Source: Phycisphaeraceae bacterium
Lineage (GTDB): Bacteria > Planctomycetota > Phycisphaerae > Phycisphaerales > Phycisphaeraceae
Assembly (NCBI GenBank): GCA_020831765.1
Contig: JAFIFY010000113.1
Coordinates: 1 to 63,036, forward strand
Length of the DNA stretch: 63,036 nt
Direction of reading: 5' to 3'
In this document: positions 1 to 9,299 of the stretch, in pieces
Layout of the letters: every line of letters starts with the position of its first letter
Position numbering within the stretch: position 1 is the stretch's first letter
Position numbers and translations under genes: made by a program
Notes under the pieces: generated by a model
What the model was told of the DNA's origin: nothing
The model's input: the letters and a program-made list of their open reading frames with translations, nothing else
Database searches by the model: none

Positions 1-199
1 GCTTACCATTCCCCTTACCGATCGCCTGGTCATCTGGCCGCTTTTCTGGCGGTATCGCGGCCGCTTTTTCATGGCCCACCTCGATTGCGCCGGCGGCAAG
101 CTCGAGTGGCGCATCGAGCAGCCGAGTGAAGATGCGATGGCTCATGCCGCGCACTTCGATCCCGACTCACTGGAAGGGCTGACTCGCAAGTTCACATGA
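1..199 (+). CDS. C-terminal end of a hypothetical protein (5' truncated)
   Basis: An open frame enters from the left edge (first full codon at base 2) and stops with TGA at 197-199, giving about 65 residues. The visible segment begins with an apolar aromatic stretch (LVIWPLFWRYRGRFF) and ends in a short acidic/polar tail. That looks like a small beta-rich or membrane-proximal terminus, but I do not recognise the family. About 170 bases separate it from the acyltransferase gene downstream, so it may belong to a different unit. Confidence 0.5.
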   Translation, partial: LTIPLTDRLVIWPLFWRYRGRFFMAHLDCAGGKLEWRIEQPSEDAMAHAAHFDPDSLEGLTRKFT

Positions 200-370
200 A
201 CCCGTGTGCGGGCGTTCGGCGATGAGACTCACGTCTTCCGCCCCGGCCTCGTTTCACCATCCAGCCCCATCTCGGCCGAAATTGATCGGATGCGGGTATG
301 ATGCTTTTAACTGGAAATCGAATCGCGCCGTAAAGCTTTCGATCATCAAAACTGGCCTTTGGAACCAGAC

Positions 371-2281
371 ATGGATGACATGGCCGTTCTCCATCCTTTC
401 AAGCTCGATAATCCCTTCTCAGGTGGGTTCAAGCGATGGTTATTCGGCGCGACGGCACCCACGATCGAGCGAATGCTCAAGTTTCCGGCCATGAACCAGG
501 TCTACGCCGCGGCGGCCCGGGATACCACGGATCGTCCCTTTTATGACAAAGTGATTGATGTTTTTCGGGTGAAGATCAAGGTCGAGGCCGAAGACCTGGC
601 CAAGATCGCCCGAAGCGGACCGCTGGTTGTGGTCGCCAACCATCCCCTCGGCGGCATCGAGGGACTGGCGATGCTCTCGGTGGTGGCCAAGGTTCGCACC
701 GATGTTCGCATGATGAGCAATTACCTGCTCCAGATCATGCCGCGCCTTCGGCCTCACTTCATCTTTGTGGATCCGTTCAACACCCCCAGCGCCATTCGCA
801 AGAATATCGCAGGCACGCGACAGTGCATGGACTGGGTTCGCGCGGGCCACTGCCTTTCTTGTTTTCCGGCCGGCGAAGTCTCGAGCCTGAGCCTGCGCAC
901 ACGGAGCATCACCGATCCACGATGGAGCCCCGCTTTCTATCGCGTGGCTCGACAGGCCGGCGCCACCATCCTGCCGATGTTCTGGGAGGGACGAAACAGT
1001 GACCTGTTCCAGTTCGTCGGGCTGATCCATCCCCGACTGCGGACGGCGCTTTTGACCTGTGAAATGATGCGGCTCTTCGATGCCACACTGTCGGTGCGGA
1101 TCGGCAATCCGATTCCGTGGACCAGGCTCCAGGACATCGGCGATCAGGCCGGCGCTGTGGAGTATGTGCGCATGCGCACCTACATGCTCCGCGAGCGCGA
1201 AACACCGCAAGCTCTACGCACTGGATCGATGACCACCGCGAAGAAGGGCCGGATCGAAGAGCCGATCGCCCCGGCGGTACCGATCGATAAGCTGGTCGAG
1301 AACCTTGGGCAGCTTCCCGAATCGCAACTGCTGGTGCGGTCGGGTGAGTACGAAGTCTACTGGGGCAGGGCGCATCAGCTTCCCAACATCCTTCACGAGA
1401 TCGGCAGGCTTCGCGAGATGGCTTTTCGCCCGGTCGGCGAGGGCACCGGCCGCGCGGTGGACCTCGATCAGTTCGATGGTTACTACGTGCATCTTCTTGT
1501 CTGGCATCGCATCAAGCGGCAGATCATCGGGGCTTATCGCCTTGGCTTGAGCGAGGAGATCATTCCGGCGTTCGGCAAATCGGGGCTGTATACCACGACG
1601 TTGTTCCGATTTGAAGACCGCCTGCTTTCGCAGATTCGTCCGGCCATCGAACTGGGTCGTTCGTTCGTCCATCCCGCGTTTCAAAAGGAATATGCGCCGC
1701 TGCTGCTGCTGTGGCGCGGCATCGGCGTGTTCATCGCCCAGCGGCCGGAGTACCGTCGGCTGTTCGGCCCGGTCAGCATCAGCAACGAGTACAAGTCGAT
1801 GACCAAGCATCTGCTGATGGCGTTTCTTCGCTTGAACCGCTTCCACCTGGACCTGAGCCGCCTGATCCGGCCCCGTAATCCACCCAAGCAACGTACATCG
1901 GCCTACTTCAACACTCATGTCGCCGGGCGGGCGGTCCGCGATATCGATGAAGTCAACGAACTGGTCCGCGAGATCGAATCCAATCGCCGAAGCATGCCCG
2001 TTCTGCTCCGGCAGTACCTTAAGCTCAACGGCCGCCTGCTGGCCTTCAATGTCGACCCCGATTTCGGTGATGTGCTTGATGGCCTGATGCTGATCGATCT
2101 GACGGAGGTTGATCGCGGCATTCTGTGTAAGTACATGGGCAACGAGACCGCCGCCAGCTTCCTGGCCCATCACGGCATCCATATCGAACCAAAAGTCATC
2201 GATCGAGCGCGTGAGGAATCGCCAGTCGGACGGATCGCCTCGTCCTCGACGTCCGCCACCGCCCCCTCGGCCGACAACTGA
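371..2281 (+). CDS. Two-domain acyltransferase: PlsC-like plus GNAT N-acyltransferase (OlsF-like)
   Basis: The protein has about 636 residues. The first half is a lysophospholipid-acyltransferase-like domain: NHPLGGIEG near residue 95 is the NHPxGG(I)E form of the PlsC acyl-transfer motif, followed by FPAGEVSSLS like the FPEG motif. The second half, from about residue 310, resembles the OlsB/'hemolysin' acyl-ACP-dependent N-acyltransferase family (LREMAFRPVGEG, then DLDQFDGYYVHLLVW and IIGAYRLG). Fusions of this kind (OlsF type) make ornithine or related aminolipids, first N-acylating an amino acid and then O-acylating the product. I infer an amino-acid-lipid synthase at the inner membrane face; the head group cannot be read. 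ATG at 371 was chosen because GGA lies 7 bases upstream; TTG at 359 and ATG at 380 are alternatives. The DUF423 gene follows 50 bases later. Confidence 0.75.
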   Translation: MDDMAVLHPFKLDNPFSGGFKRWLFGATAPTIERMLKFPAMNQVYAAAARDTTDRPFYDKVIDVFRVKIKVEAEDLAKIARSGPLVVVANHPLGGIEGLAMLSVVAKVRTDVRMMSNYLLQIMPRLRPHFIFVDPFNTPSAIRKNIAGTRQCMDWVRAGHCLSCFPAGEVSSLSLRTRSITDPRWSPAFYRVARQAGATILPMFWEGRNSDLFQFVGLIHPRLRTALLTCEMMRLFDATLSVRIGNPIPWTRLQDIGDQAGAVEYVRMRTYMLRERETPQALRTGSMTTAKKGRIEEPIAPAVPIDKLVENLGQLPESQLLVRSGEYEVYWGRAHQLPNILHEIGRLREMAFRPVGEGTGRAVDLDQFDGYYVHLLVWHRIKRQIIGAYRLGLSEEIIPAFGKSGLYTTTLFRFEDRLLSQIRPAIELGRSFVHPAFQKEYAPLLLLWRGIGVFIAQRPEYRRLFGPVSISNEYKSMTKHLLMAFLRLNRFHLDLSRLIRPRNPPKQRTSAYFNTHVAGRAVRDIDEVNELVREIESNRRSMPVLLRQYLKLNGRLLAFNVDPDFGDVLDGLMLIDLTEVDRGILCKYMGNETAASFLAHHGIHIEPKVIDRAREESPVGRIASSSTSATAPSADN

Positions 2282-2331
2282 ACCGTTCGTGACACTGCGT
2301 TCCGACAATCAAACCTCCACCCCCAGGCGAC

Positions 2332-2739
2332 ATGAATCAGACACAGCGATGGATCACCGCGGCGGGCGCGGTCCTGGTGGCCACCGGGATCGCGATGGAC
2401 GCCTTTGGCGCTCATGCCCTGGAACATCGTATCTCCGAGCGCATGCTGGATGTCCACGCCACGGCCGCGCGTTATCACATGCTCCACGGTCTGGCGATCC
2501 TGATCATCGGCCTGGCCCGGCATCGACTCGATCGCATCGCCGCGCACACAGCGCTGGCCTGCTTCGCCTTCGGATTGATGGCGTTTTCCGCTTCGCTCTA
2601 TGCCATGGCGATCAGCGATGGCGGTTTCCGTGCCGGCCTGATCGTGCCCATCGGCGGCGCTGGCTATATATTCGGCTGGCTGACACTGGCCTGGGCCGCG
2701 TTTCGCTCCCCTCCTCGCGTCGATGCGCCCGCCAAGTGA
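2332..2739 (+). CDS. DUF423 family small membrane protein
   Basis: This 135-residue protein has four predicted membrane helices, at roughly residues 5-27, 45-63, 69-90 and 98-122. The pattern FGAHALE near residue 26, a polar YHMLHGLAIL helix and the alanine/glycine-rich later helices match the DUF423 (YwdK/YgdD-like) family. Members are inner-membrane proteins of unknown function. It lies 50 bases downstream of the lipid acyltransferase on the same strand and probably shares its transcript. It converges with the lyase-like gene, whose stop lies only 10 bases away, so there is no room for a dedicated terminator. Confidence 0.8.
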   Translation: MNQTQRWITAAGAVLVATGIAMDAFGAHALEHRISERMLDVHATAARYHMLHGLAILIIGLARHRLDRIAAHTALACFAFGLMAFSASLYAMAISDGGFRAGLIVPIGGAGYIFGWLTLAWAAFRSPPRVDAPAK

Positions 2740-2749
2740 ACCCGTCGGC

Positions 2750-3883
2750 TCAGGCGATCAAGGGCGCCAGTGGTGTGATGGCCACATCCACAGCGCCACG
2801 GACACTGGTGGTGTAGATGGCATGCGCCCCATCGGGCGAGATCTGTGGATGCGGATCGAGATGGAATGCGCGCAGTTCGCGCGGCTCGATCGGAGGCATC
2901 GGCATGGCCGAGGCTATGGCAAGCTCGCGGCCGGTTTTCCGATCGAAGAACCAGACCGCGCATGGCCTGTCTTCTGACCAGCGGTACGGGTGATAGTCGC
3001 CCACATAGAGCCTTCGCCGGGCGCAACAGTGGGCGTGTATCAGGGGGCGGGGCCAGATCAGGCTGCGCGGCCGATCGCCCACCGGGCGGGTCACATCCAC
3101 CTCATAGACCCCGTCCCGATAGTCGCACCAGTTGACCATGCCATCGGGCGTCCACCATTCGTGACAACTCTCACAGTTGTGGTTGAACCAGAGATCGCTC
3201 TGCACCGGTTCGAATCGTGTTCCCCCTCGGTCCATCAGCCACATGCGTATGTCGATGTTGCCCTTCTCGCCGCTGACCGGGTCATGCCAGGGCCCTTGAC
3301 CGATCATGAACAGATCAGGATCGATCGGCGAGAACATCGCATGGTGGTAGTTGCGGAAGAACCATCGCAGCGGCGTCACCTCCCCGGTGCGCCGGTCCGC
3401 CACCGCGATCAGCCATCGATTACCGATCGCCGCATCCAGCAGGAAGTGCCGCCCATCGGCTGACATGGTCAACGTTGTGACCAGCCGATCGAGCCGACGA
3501 TTGGCGATCAGCTCATCGGGCAAGCGAAATACCCGTTCCGGCGGGCCATTCACCGGCTGCATGTAGATCGATTCGTTGACGGGAACGTAAACCCTGTCGC
3601 CCTCGGGCAGGACCAGGGGGTTGCCGCCCGGCACGATATGCGGAAAATGAACCATGCGCGGCTCATCGGCATCCAGACAGCATGCCGCCAGCGTCCAACT
3701 CCGCGTGGGCGGCGATGCGACCGTGAACCACAGCCACCGACCGTCCCGCGATAGACTGGGCGTCGTGTAATAGTTCGAGCGCTGAAACGGGCCAGCCCTG
3801 CGAGTCAGGATGAAGCTCTCCACACCCGAGTCCGGATCACGCCATGATTCAAAATAAGGATGTCGGGTCAGATCAATCGACAA
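2750..3883 (-). CDS. Oligogalacturonate lyase-like beta-propeller protein (PL22-like)
   Basis: The product has about 377 residues with WD/TolB-like blades (SLSRDGRWLWFTV, MSADGRHFLLDA, ISPDGAHAIYT). The central sequence is close to the family-22 oligogalacturonate lyase core: YHHAMFSPIDPDLFMIGQGPW, then RMWLMDRGG, then CHEWWTPDG and HAHCCARRRLYVGD, placing the metal- and substrate-binding histidines where expected. Such enzymes cleave unsaturated di- and oligogalacturonates in the cytoplasm. No signal peptide is seen. I chose TTG at 3883 because AGGAG lies 9 bases upstream and the family-like sequence begins there; an ATG extension to 4018 adds low-quality sequence. The usual GHEFW/HEGPW residues are altered (CHEWW, GQGPW), so the substrate may differ. 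Confidence 0.72.
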   Translation of the reverse strand: MSIDLTRHPYFESWRDPDSGVESFILTRRAGPFQRSNYYTTPSLSRDGRWLWFTVASPPTRSWTLAACCLDADEPRMVHFPHIVPGGNPLVLPEGDRVYVPVNESIYMQPVNGPPERVFRLPDELIANRRLDRLVTTLTMSADGRHFLLDAAIGNRWLIAVADRRTGEVTPLRWFFRNYHHAMFSPIDPDLFMIGQGPWHDPVSGEKGNIDIRMWLMDRGGTRFEPVQSDLWFNHNCESCHEWWTPDGMVNWCDYRDGVYEVDVTRPVGDRPRSLIWPRPLIHAHCCARRRLYVGDYHPYRWSEDRPCAVWFFDRKTGRELAIASAMPMPPIEPRELRAFHLDPHPQISPDGAHAIYTTSVRGAVDVAITPLAPLIA

Positions 3884-4102
3884 GGTCAAAAGCTCCTGGT
3901 CCGGGATGCAGCGCACAGTGGATCGAAGGGGTGAACGACGATACCAGGGCGAATACTGCCTGCCCGGGCCGTTCCCGGCCATTGGTTTCCCGGCCGGTAA
4001 CGCTTCCCCACAAGCCACCTTGCGTTGCCCATTTACAGTTGGCCGTGCATTGATCTCCGGGGCTGGGCGTTATCCCGCGTTCACACGCAGAAAGGATGTC
4101 TG

Positions 4103-5671
4103 ATGCCAAACCCACTCCACCTTTCCCTGACGGCGCTCCCGGCCATCTTCATTGCCCTGCTCCTTGGCTCGCCGGCCTTTTGCGCACCGACGAACAATCC
4201 CGTCGAGCGGTTCGGCCTGGCGTGGGCGGATGCGTTGCCGTGGTCAAATGTGGTCAATATCCGGGAGATTGATGGCCGGGACTGGGCAAGCCGGCTCGAC
4301 GCGGCACAGGAAAAGCTTGGCCGGCGAGGCGGTGTGGTCTTTTTCCCGGCCGGCACGTACGAATTCAACCGGGACATCATCATCCGCGATCGCATCATTC
4401 TCCGTGGACAGTGCCCGGAAGAGCAGACCGATGCCCGAAAGGAAGACTATCGGCTTGCTTCGAGAATCCAGTTCCCGAAATTCCGCCCCAGCCTCGAAGG
4501 CGATGGCACGCCCCATGACAGCAGCTTCAGGCGAATCCGCACCGCCGACCCGGAGACCGATTCCAATCTGGGCGTGGTCAATCTGCACATCGACTACGGG
4601 ACGATCGAATTCGCCGACGGCGAGGATTTCAAGGCCGGACGCAACCGGCTGGTGTTCGGTTGCATCCTGACCCACGCGATCCGGCTGAATCCGAACGTAC
4701 CGGATCGGGAGATCGGCCAGCACGCGTGGCAACGCTACCCGCTTCGTCACCACGGCGCGATCAACATCTTCACGGAGGAAAATGCGCTGGCCGCCAACAA
4801 TCGTCTGCCTCCGAGCACGGACCATTACCGCATGCCCGGCTATCTCGTGCAAAGCCGACAGGGGCCGGTCGAGTTCAATGTGCTCTTCGATTTCGACAAT
4901 CGCTCGGGCATCCGCATCAACACCTATGCCATCGGGGGCGCGGGCACGCGTGATCCGCACGGGACGCCGGAAACACACCCCCAGGGCTTTCGCAAAGGCA
5001 TCATCATCCGCGAGAACTACATCTGGCACACCGGCCGGGGCGCGATCGCGTTTTCCGCTGATGGCGCGAATGTGTCATTCAACGTCAGCCGCATGGAACC
5101 CAACTTCCAACGCTTCACCCACACCGGCATGCACCAGTCCTATGGATCGTCCACCAACGGCAACCGGGCCATGATGATCCGAGGCTGGAACAACCACATC
5201 GAGGGCAACGACTACACGGTCTATCGCAACACGGCCGCCGACGGCGTCTACCCGATCAACTGTGGCGAGGGACTGATGCACGAGGGGCACGCCAACTCCA
5301 CGATCCGCAACTTGACCATGCTGAACAATCGCGGCAACGCCTACCTCTCGCTCTATAAGACCGCCGGCATTGATGGCCTGCGCATCGAAGGGAATGACAT
5401 TCGCACCCATGGCGGAATCTCGGCGATCTACGTCGACTCGGACCGCACCTGGGATCGACACCCCGTGCGAAATGTCCAGATCCTCAACAACACCACCGCC
5501 GGGAGCGGCATCACCATCAGTGGCGAACCGGCGGAGAACAATAACATCCGAGGCAATCGTCACATCGGCGATGAGCCGGGCGCGATAATCATCATGGCCG
5601 AAGACGTCAAAATCGAAGAAAACCGGAACTACCGGATCGAGCACCGCGAGCTTCGATTGCGGACGCGATGA
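4103..5671 (+). CDS. Secreted right-handed beta-helix protein (pectate-lyase-like fold)
   Basis: The protein has about 522 residues. It starts at ATG 4103 with a signal peptide (hydrophobic stretch to about residue 27, cleavage near SPAFCA). After an N-terminal cap containing GVVFFPAGTYEF, typical of pectate-lyase/pectinesterase-like helices, come many short Asn/Gly-rich turns (NNRGNAYLS, IEGNDIRT, NVQILNNTT, NNNIRGN) marking parallel beta-helix coils. It is probably a periplasmic or outer-surface polysaccharide-binding protein or lyase. No catalytic triad can be assigned from sequence alone. It is divergent from the PL22-like gene, and the roughly 220-base spacer may hold promoters for both. 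An ATG at 4025 would extend it by 26 residues of poor quality. Confidence 0.75.
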   Translation: MPNPLHLSLTALPAIFIALLLGSPAFCAPTNNPVERFGLAWADALPWSNVVNIREIDGRDWASRLDAAQEKLGRRGGVVFFPAGTYEFNRDIIIRDRIILRGQCPEEQTDARKEDYRLASRIQFPKFRPSLEGDGTPHDSSFRRIRTADPETDSNLGVVNLHIDYGTIEFADGEDFKAGRNRLVFGCILTHAIRLNPNVPDREIGQHAWQRYPLRHHGAINIFTEENALAANNRLPPSTDHYRMPGYLVQSRQGPVEFNVLFDFDNRSGIRINTYAIGGAGTRDPHGTPETHPQGFRKGIIIRENYIWHTGRGAIAFSADGANVSFNVSRMEPNFQRFTHTGMHQSYGSSTNGNRAMMIRGWNNHIEGNDYTVYRNTAADGVYPINCGEGLMHEGHANSTIRNLTMLNNRGNAYLSLYKTAGIDGLRIEGNDIRTHGGISAIYVDSDRTWDRHPVRNVQILNNTTAGSGITISGEPAENNNIRGNRHIGDEPGAIIIMAEDVKIEENRNYRIEHRELRLRTR

Positions 5672-5675
5672 TCCT

Positions 5676-5750
5676 TCGGGGGGATTCGCAGATTCCGCAG
5701 GTTCCGGGGGTTCACGGATTCCGGGGGGCCGGGGTTCCGGGGGGTCGGCC
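5676..5750 (+). repeat. Intergenic G-tract cluster, copy 1
   Basis: Just after the beta-helix gene stop the spacer carries repeated TTCCGGGGG-type units, with G runs of 4 to 6 separated by a few bases (for example ATTCCGGGGGGCCGGGG). At least five G runs fall in about 70 bases. Similar clusters occur near 24.45 kb and, on the other strand, near 62.24 kb. The arrangement could form a G-quadruplex, but that is inference. Confidence 0.6.
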
Positions 5751-5846
5751 GACGCCGCGATGCCACGTCCAGCTTGATTCGCGTCGATCCGACGATACGC
5801 TTACTCGGACGATTTCGCAGCGCCCGACCCGCCCGGAGGCTGGATC

Positions 5847-7484
5847 ATGGCAGAGCTTTCGCATCACCTGTTCAGCAGACTGGGCACGACTGTTCATCTG
5901 CAGAGTGTGGGGTATGGCCGCGCTGCGATCATGGCCGCTTTCCTGATGCTGGCCGGCGCGGCGACATTCGCCAACGATCAGACACCCCCGCCCAACGAAG
6001 AGCAGCTTCGGCAGTGGGTGCAGGACCTGACCTCGCCGCAGTTCACGGTTCGCGAGCAGGCCCAGGAGCAGCTTACCGAAGCGGGGTTTCGGGCGGAGCG
6101 TGTTCTCCGCGAGGTTCTTGATTCGGAGGATGTTGAACAGCAACTGTTCGCTACGCAACGGGTCGATGAGCTTGAAACCATACGTAAACGCCATGCGCTT
6201 AGTCTTCGTCATCACTTCTACTTCAACCAGTTCGACCAGCAGGGAGGCTCATTCCTATGGCGGGATCATGATCGAAGGATCCATCGCCGCAAGCTGGTGG
6301 TGAGCCCACGGACTCAGGCGTTGTACGTGTTCACCCCTACTTCAGTCGAGGCCAAGTCACTGTCCAACGGGCAGGTTCGATGGAATCAGGCTGAGCGCGA
6401 GGAGGGGAATCATGCCCGGTGGGACACCCTGTCCAGCGATTTCTGGCTGGTGCGCGACCGGATCGTCTTCAACCGGTTCGTGGATTGGAGAACAAGCCAC
6501 CCGGCCGCGATCATGCTGGGCGATGGCGAGCTCAAAGAATTTCGTCTGCCCGCCGGTCTCAACGGCTCGATCGAAGCGGTATTTGATCATCGCATCATTC
6601 TGCGAAGTTTGGACTCATCGGCTTTCATCGCCATCCACGCGATGACGGGAAAGAAACTCTGGACGGCTGAACTGGTAACCACAACACAACCTAACGCCAC
6701 CACGCCCGTTCGGATCGGCGACACGATGCTGGTCTGGAACTTCCGTGGCATCCATCGATTCGATCTGCGAAACGGGCTGAGCCAAGGACTGCTTGCCATT
6801 GATCGAGGTGATCTGCCGGACCCGACCGAAGAAGTCGCATGGGACACCCACAGCCAACAGGCTTCCAGCCATCGTCTTGTTGTGGCCGGCGATCGTCTCT
6901 TGCTGCTTGCTGGCGGTCACGTTGAGGCGATCAGCATCGAAACCGGCCGTCGGCTCTGGCATATGGAGATGGAGCCACGACCACGCAAGCCTGAACTTTT
7001 GCGGGATTGGGAATTCGCGCAACTTCCCGAACCTGTTGCCGATCGCCGTGATGATCGAGCCCCACGTGCCCTCGTGGACCCGCGGGGCGAATGGCTGATT
7101 CTCCATCGTGAAGACCGGGTTATGTGCCTTAGTCTCAAGGATGGCCGGGAGCGCTGGCAGGTGATGGCGGAATCGGTCCTGCCGCTGGAAATTACCGATC
7201 CGAGTCTCAACCGAGCTTTTTCGCGTGGCGGATTCGCCGGCGACCCCATCCTGGCCCAGCCGTGGGTGCTGCTGCCAAGCCAGGTCGGCTTCGTTGCATT
7301 GGAGATCGAAACCGGCCGTGAGGCGTGGCGTATCGCCACCGACATGGCCCCCTTACATGCGGTGCTTCACGACCGTGTACTGTATTTCTCAACTTTCTGG
7401 TCGAACAATTATCCGAACACCCCATCGAAGGCTGTTTCCGGCCTGGTCGCGGCCAAGCTCCCGCCGCCGCCGTCTGAGGACTGA
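5847..7484 (+). CDS. Secreted HEAT-like/PQQ-propeller protein, paralog 1
   Basis: This 545-residue protein has a hydrophobic N-terminal segment (about residues 26-42) ending in ATFAND, consistent with export. A short helical HEAT-like segment follows (LRQWVQDLTSPQFTVREQ, then LTEAGFRAERVLREVLDSED). The rest is a PQQ-type beta-propeller with repeats such as LSNGQVRW, MTGKKLWTAEL, ETGRRLWHMEM, KDGRERWQVM and ETGREAWRIA. It ends in SGLVAAKLPPPPSED. Such propellers usually bind proteins or polymers outside the cytoplasm, and no enzyme active site is visible. The next gene is a tandem paralog, 69 bases downstream. The initiator is uncertain: ATG 5847 is used, while ATG 5931 would give a shorter signal peptide. 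Confidence 0.7.
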   Translation: MAELSHHLFSRLGTTVHLQSVGYGRAAIMAAFLMLAGAATFANDQTPPPNEEQLRQWVQDLTSPQFTVREQAQEQLTEAGFRAERVLREVLDSEDVEQQLFATQRVDELETIRKRHALSLRHHFYFNQFDQQGGSFLWRDHDRRIHRRKLVVSPRTQALYVFTPTSVEAKSLSNGQVRWNQAEREEGNHARWDTLSSDFWLVRDRIVFNRFVDWRTSHPAAIMLGDGELKEFRLPAGLNGSIEAVFDHRIILRSLDSSAFIAIHAMTGKKLWTAELVTTTQPNATTPVRIGDTMLVWNFRGIHRFDLRNGLSQGLLAIDRGDLPDPTEEVAWDTHSQQASSHRLVVAGDRLLLLAGGHVEAISIETGRRLWHMEMEPRPRKPELLRDWEFAQLPEPVADRRDDRAPRALVDPRGEWLILHREDRVMCLSLKDGRERWQVMAESVLPLEITDPSLNRAFSRGGFAGDPILAQPWVLLPSQVGFVALEIETGREAWRIATDMAPLHAVLHDRVLYFSTFWSNNYPNTPSKAVSGLVAAKLPPPPSED

Positions 7485-7553
7485 TGCTCGCTGGTTGGAT
7501 GTTCGGTCTGTAGGATTACTTGGGCGAATCGCGACGAAATAGGAGAAACAAGG

Positions 7554-9215
7554 GTGTTTAGTGATATCCAGCGAATCATGCCGCCAACCGGGCTCGCCCG
7601 TCGATGCTCCGCGTTCCTTCAAACGGTCGCCGCGCTTCTGGTTGCCGCTTTGGTGTTCGGCAGCACATCGGCCACAGCCAACGACCATGCACCCCCGCCG
7701 AGTGAAGATCAGCTTCGGCAGTGGGTTCAGGATCTGGCTTCGCCGCAGTTCACGGTTCGCGAGCAGGCCCAGAAGCAGCTTACCGAAGCGGGGTTCCGGG
7801 CCGAGCGGGTGCTTCACGAGATTCTGGATTCGGAGGATGTCGAGCAGCAGGCCTTCGCCGCGCGGCGGATCGAGGAACTGGATACGGAACGCAATCGTCT
7901 GATCCTCAACCTGCGTCATCGCCAGTACTTCAGCCGGTTCACCCAGCAGGGCGGCTCGATCGAGTGGCGGGTTTCGGCGGATTCGGGGCGATTCTGGCGT
8001 TATAGTGGTCTCCTGGTCAGCCCGGAGACCGGCGCGATCTATACGCTGGAGGGGAATACGGCTGAAGCGCGGGCGATTGCCGATGGCCGTGTCCGCTGGT
8101 CCACGGAAGAAGAGGAGGAAGGTCGGGGGATTATTCGCCGAATGGCTCACTCGGATGGAGAAGCTTGGCTGCTGCGCGATCGGATTATCTTCAATCACCA
8201 CATCGATTGGAACACGAGCGTGCCTTCGGTCATGAGCCTGGCCGATGGCAAGGTCGAGCCGATCAAGTTGCCCGAGGGTTTCAGCGGCCGAATCCATGCC
8301 GTGTTCGACCACCGCATCATCATGACCGACCAGGAAGGATCAACCTTCATCGCAATTCATGTGGTCACCGGCAAGAAGCTCTGGAAGGCCGAGCTCAACA
8401 CGCGGCATCACCACAACATCAGCTTGCCGGTCCGGATCGGCGACACCATGATTATCTGGGTTCGCCGGAACATCCAGCGTATCGACCTGGAAACCGGCAA
8501 GGTCCATGAAGCACGGGCCATCGATCGTGACGGCGAGCCCGACCCGGCATCCGGCATCCCCTGGAGCACGACCAACCGCCAACTGGTAAGTCACAATCTG
8601 GCCGCCGCGGGTAACCGCCTGATTCTGATGGCCGGAGAGCACATCGAGTCGGTCGATGTGGAATCAGGCAAAAGGCTCTGGCACACGGAGCTGGAGCCGC
8701 CGCCGGCGCGGCCACTGAGCGCGTGGGAAGAAGCACGCCTTGCCGAGGGCGAGCAAATTGCCACTCGTGACGATACCCGTGCCCCCGAGCACCTGGTGGA
8801 CCCGAACGGGCAATGGATCGTCCTGGCCCGCGCGGACCGCATCGTCTGCCTGAACCTGGCCGATGGCAAAGTCCGCTGGCAGGTCCTGGCCAACTCGATC
8901 CTACCGACGGAGATTACCGATCCGGATTCTGAACGATGGTGGTGGCGAGACAGGGGATTCAGCGGCCAGCCGCTCTTCTGCGAGCCCTGGGCGCTCCTGG
9001 CCACGCCGGTGGGCGTCGTGGCTCTGGATATTGAGACCGGCCGCGAAGCATGGCGCATCGCGACCCGACGACAGGTTGACCGCCTGGCTCTTCATGATCG
9101 GGTGCTCTATCTCATGGCCGATTCCCACCTTGAACGCCAACAGGCACCACCGGGTGCTGTCTCGGGACTGGTCGCGGCCAAGCTGCCGCCGGCACCTTCC
9201 GGGGCCGGGGAGTAA
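7554..9215 (+). CDS. Secreted HEAT-like/PQQ-propeller protein, paralog 2
   Basis: The 553-residue product is a tandem duplicate of the preceding gene. The GTG start at 7554 follows AGGAG by 8 bases. A signal peptide ends near SATAND. The segment from about residue 44 to 110 is almost identical to paralog 1 (EDQLRQWVQDLASPQFTVRE), whereas the propeller is clearly more diverged. It keeps the same blade motifs (ADGRVRWS, VTGKKLWKAEL, ESGKRLWHTEL, ETGREAWRIA) and the tail SGLVAAKLPPAPS. Role unknown; it is probably an extracytoplasmic binding or scaffold protein related to the surrounding polysaccharide genes. It converges with the heparinase-like gene. Confidence 0.72.
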   Translation: MFSDIQRIMPPTGLARRCSAFLQTVAALLVAALVFGSTSATANDHAPPPSEDQLRQWVQDLASPQFTVREQAQKQLTEAGFRAERVLHEILDSEDVEQQAFAARRIEELDTERNRLILNLRHRQYFSRFTQQGGSIEWRVSADSGRFWRYSGLLVSPETGAIYTLEGNTAEARAIADGRVRWSTEEEEEGRGIIRRMAHSDGEAWLLRDRIIFNHHIDWNTSVPSVMSLADGKVEPIKLPEGFSGRIHAVFDHRIIMTDQEGSTFIAIHVVTGKKLWKAELNTRHHHNISLPVRIGDTMIIWVRRNIQRIDLETGKVHEARAIDRDGEPDPASGIPWSTTNRQLVSHNLAAAGNRLILMAGEHIESVDVESGKRLWHTELEPPPARPLSAWEEARLAEGEQIATRDDTRAPEHLVDPNGQWIVLARADRIVCLNLADGKVRWQVLANSILPTEITDPDSERWWWRDRGFSGQPLFCEPWALLATPVGVVALDIETGREAWRIATRRQVDRLALHDRVLYLMADSHLERQQAPPGAVSGLVAAKLPPAPSGAGE

Positions 9216-9299
9216 GACCCGGTCCCGGAATCCAGGGCTGGAGAGCCGCTGCCTCCTCAAACCGCGGAGCCTCAACCGGGGCATTGAGCGCCCGTTGCC

